A stretch of DNA of 14,758 nucleotides from Candidatus Martarchaeota archaeon (GTDB lineage: Archaea > Micrarchaeota > Micrarchaeia > Micrarchaeales > Micrarchaeaceae), in the NCBI GenBank assembly GCA_023485645.1, contig JAMCZM010000001.1, positions 1,610 through 16,367 of the forward strand. The letters run 5' to 3'. A program made the translations under genes and the position numbers. The stretch's first letter is position 1, and each line of letters begins with the position of its first letter. Under the pieces are notes generated by a model. The model did not search any database. It was not told the DNA's origin and was given only the letters and a program-made list of their open reading frames with translations. Of the stretch, positions 12,638 to 14,758 are shown in pieces.

Positions 12638-14641
12638 TCAGCAGCTATTCTCTATCGTTATTGTTTGATTATATACACCAGATTTTATTGCTTTTGGCAA
12701 ATTAAAACCAAAGTATATAGTATTGCTGCCACTCGATGGAACACTTAGTAGCGTATTTACTGCAAGCGCGCTTAATTTATTTGCTGCACCATAAGAGATG
12801 CCTGATGTACCTGAATAGGAAGTATTACTTATACCAAATGATTGTGCACTTCCAATCCAATTTCCGCCAAACACATAAAGGTATGCATTCGCATTTCCTG
12901 TATTAGAATCTATTATGCTATTTACAGTAGGTATATTTGAATTTGGATTTATACTTCCAAAATTTATGACATTGCTATTTAATGATATTGTACACACCGA
13001 TGATGAGGATTGAGAGAATATAATGGATGTAGAATTACCTGTGACAACATACCCACTTGGAGTATTTGGGGTATATGTTTTACCAGATACAATTTGATTT
13101 GGAACATTAAATGCGTATTTATTTGGTATATCTGAAAAAATTATTGTATTTGGAACCGTCGTATTTTCCGTTACACCACCATAAGTAACATTCCACAGTT
13201 CGCCAGAATTTGGTAGACCACTTTCTGAGAATTTTACAACGCCAAGTAATGTACCAAGCGTCACATTAGGCATAATTTCATTTGGAGGCATATACCTTAT
13301 TCTAAACCAGTATAAATCCTCTCCAGTTAAATTACTAACAACAGTTAAACTCATATCTGGGTGGCTTGGAGCTGTTGCTTTTGTAAAAACATTATTGTAG
13401 TTCTCAAAAAAATATGTTGCGGTATAACTTGAATTATATCCTATACCATAAACTGTTGGGATCCCTTTATATGTTGTAGAACCGACTTCTGGTTTAGAAT
13501 TAGTATATAATTGCAAACTTCCGGAAACAGTACTTATTACAGACGTATATACCATGGCAGAACCTGCAGTAGTTCCGCCAACCCCATCTGTATCACCCTT
13601 ATGCGAAATTGCCTCGAAATATTTATTTCCGGCACCAAAACCAGATATATTTATACCAGTGGTCAATGGAATTGTTAAATATGCTTCAAATAGACTTTTT
13701 GTTGTATTATATTGAATTGATGTATTTATACCCCCCGTAGATGAATTTGCACCTATTTCATAATAATTGCCATTAAAGTTACCGGCGCCCGAATCAGGCA
13801 TTAATTGCCATGGAGTTGGTAGCGATGATAATGAGCCAAAACTTTGATAATAATTGAAAATACTATTGCCGTTATCATATTTTCCATATATTGATGATAG
13901 TGTTGGTGCTTCGCCTGTTATAGAACTGCTAAAAAGATTTGTAGAATGATTTGCAAAACCCATATAAACAATAACATTGCTATTTGCAGATATATTATTT
14001 AATTTAAGCCAGTATATAGTATTTGTAGAAATATTTGACGCTCCCGGATTTAGATTATAGGATGAATTTCCCTCAAGCCATGAGGGTACCAATGTGCTAT
14101 TTGAATAGAAAAATTCTATATTATTTAAATTTTTAGCTTCATAATTTTTATATACAAGACTATTTATTGATATCATCTGCTGAAAAGGCGTTGATGTTGC
14201 AATACCTTGATTATTTGTAATTGTAATAGGCATGTAATATAGGATATTGACAGGTATTATTACTACAGTCGGATCTACCGCACTATAATTTAAATTACCA
14301 AAGGTACCAAATGTTATAATTGCACTTATATTATATTTCAAATTATATCTAAAAAATTTATTGAAATTGGTATAATTGCCGCTTCCAGAAAATATAGTAT
14401 TATTACTAAATTTAATTGAATACGTGTACATCTCATTATTATTTTGGTTTATTTTATTATTCATTGATATAGATAGATTATAATTTTTTTTATCTAAACC
14501 AATAGGCACATACATATTGGTTGTGGCATTTGGTGTGCTAAAATTATAACCATTTATATTTATACTTAAATTTTGAGGGCTCTTTATTATATTAAATTGA
14601 TAATATATTATTGTACTGTTATTATACAATATAAAATTCAA
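12638..14641 (-). CDS. Large surface protein with DUF2341-like domain and C-terminal Cys-to-Cys domain (5' end incomplete)
   Basis: The protein is at least 667 residues and very rich in Asn, Ser, Thr and NxS/T sequons, as in glycosylated archaeal surface proteins. A beta-rich N-terminal part is followed by a DUF2341-like domain at about 134-270 (YYMPITITNN, NIEFFYSNSTLVPSWLEG, TIYWLKLNNISANSNVIVYM). A jelly-roll-like region comes next. A module at about 469-545 contains VVKFSESGLPNSGELWNVTY, a type common in Thermoplasmata and ARMAN archaea. The C-terminal domain runs from Cys550 to the terminal Cys667 (ENSC). The listed start is TTG without a Shine-Dalgarno or signal peptide. The frame stays open with coherent sequence (KTFSINYGLLKQNNRIVQAG) back to a TAA at 14750-14752 without any ATG. 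The true N-terminus is therefore shifted in frame or lies beyond the window. Confidence 0.8.
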   Translation of the reverse strand: MNFILYNNSTIIYYQFNIIKSPQNLSININGYNFSTPNATTNMYVPIGLDKKNYNLSISMNNKINQNNNEMYTYSIKFSNNTIFSGSGNYTNFNKFFRYNLKYNISAIITFGTFGNLNYSAVDPTVVIIPVNILYYMPITITNNQGIATSTPFQQMISINSLVYKNYEAKNLNNIEFFYSNSTLVPSWLEGNSSYNLNPGASNISTNTIYWLKLNNISANSNVIVYMGFANHSTNLFSSSITGEAPTLSSIYGKYDNGNSIFNYYQSFGSLSSLPTPWQLMPDSGAGNFNGNYYEIGANSSTGGINTSIQYNTTKSLFEAYLTIPLTTGINISGFGAGNKYFEAISHKGDTDGVGGTTAGSAMVYTSVISTVSGSLQLYTNSKPEVGSTTYKGIPTVYGIGYNSSYTATYFFENYNNVFTKATAPSHPDMSLTVVSNLTGEDLYWFRIRYMPPNEIMPNVTLGTLLGVVKFSESGLPNSGELWNVTYGGVTENTTVPNTIIFSDIPNKYAFNVPNQIVSGKTYTPNTPSGYVVTGNSTSIIFSQSSSSVCTISLNSNVINFGSINPNSNIPTVNSIIDSNTGNANAYLYVFGGNWIGSAQSFGISNTSYSGTSGISYGAANKLSALAVNTLLSVPSSGSNTIYFGFNLPKAIKSGVYNQTITIENSC
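12642..12667. repeat. 26-nt near-identical repeat with 12054-12079 (3' ends of the two ENSC genes)
   Basis: The plus strand at 12642-12667 matches 12054-12079 with one mismatch. Both encode the C-terminal residues QTITIENSC on the minus strand. Conservation at DNA level over an otherwise diverged domain suggests recent exchange or strong constraint at this end. Confidence 0.85.
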
Positions 14642-14758
14642 ATTTTTACCTGCTTGTACAATCCTATTATTTTGTTTTAACAGACCATAATTAATTGAAA
14701 ATGTCTTATTTATCTCATTTATACTTTGGTGTTTGGATAGTATGTAATTTTAAATAAT

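Overview
The window looks like a piece of an A+T-rich archaeal chromosome. The evidence is an archaeal-type alanyl-tRNA synthetase, diphthamide synthase Dph2, ribosomal protein L10e (uL16), SecE/Sec61-gamma, a rhodanese-less ThiI, an archaeosortase, TATA/BRE-type promoters, frequent AGA/AGG/ATA codons and two box C/D guide sRNAs. The small tightly packed genes, the reduced NFACT-R protein and the secreted 'FSESGLPNSG' module fit an acidophilic DPANN lineage (ARMAN/Micrarchaeota/Parvarchaeota-like) or a Thermoplasmata relative. This placement is inferred from protein character only; no marker was searched.

Layout. (1) 1-2898, minus strand: a box C/D sRNA, then a RecB/Exo5-like Fe-S nuclease, then alanyl-tRNA synthetase. 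The synthetase is broken into two overlapping ORFs by a short inverted copy of its own sequence, and it stops again at the left edge. (2) 2899-3133: A+T-rich spacer with a hairpin and a promoter candidate. (3) 3134-4687, minus: L10e followed by dph2. (4) 4688-4822: divergent promoter region. (5) 4823-5787, plus: an 81-aa membrane-associated candidate, an Hsp20 chaperone and an unlisted 39-aa very basic peptide, closed by a clear hairpin/T-tract terminator. (6) 5842-10382, minus: thiI, a second box C/D sRNA, an archaeosortase with an extra outer domain, a pentapeptide-repeat protein and a transglutaminase-fold protein that has lost its catalytic cysteine. (7) 10461-11476, plus: secE and a shortened RqcH/NEMF-like NFACT-R protein. 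(8) 11477-14758, minus: a surface-protein operon. It holds a large DUF2341-type protein and a small secreted protein that share the same C-terminal Cys-to-Cys domain (both ending ENSC), and an Ig-like protein anchored by a C-terminal membrane helix.

Most of the window serves translation and protein fate: AlaRS, L10e, Dph2 (eEF2 modification), ThiI (tRNA thiolation), two rRNA/tRNA 2'-O-methylation guides, SecE, RQC-like NFACT-R and Hsp20. The rest serves the cell surface: archaeosortase and the secreted protein operon.

The most interesting signals are the perfect 29-nt inverted duplication that splits alaS, and the two box C/D sRNAs placed directly in front of start codons. In the second sRNA the D box is also the Shine-Dalgarno sequence of the archaeosortase gene, and its C and D boxes carry matching substitutions.
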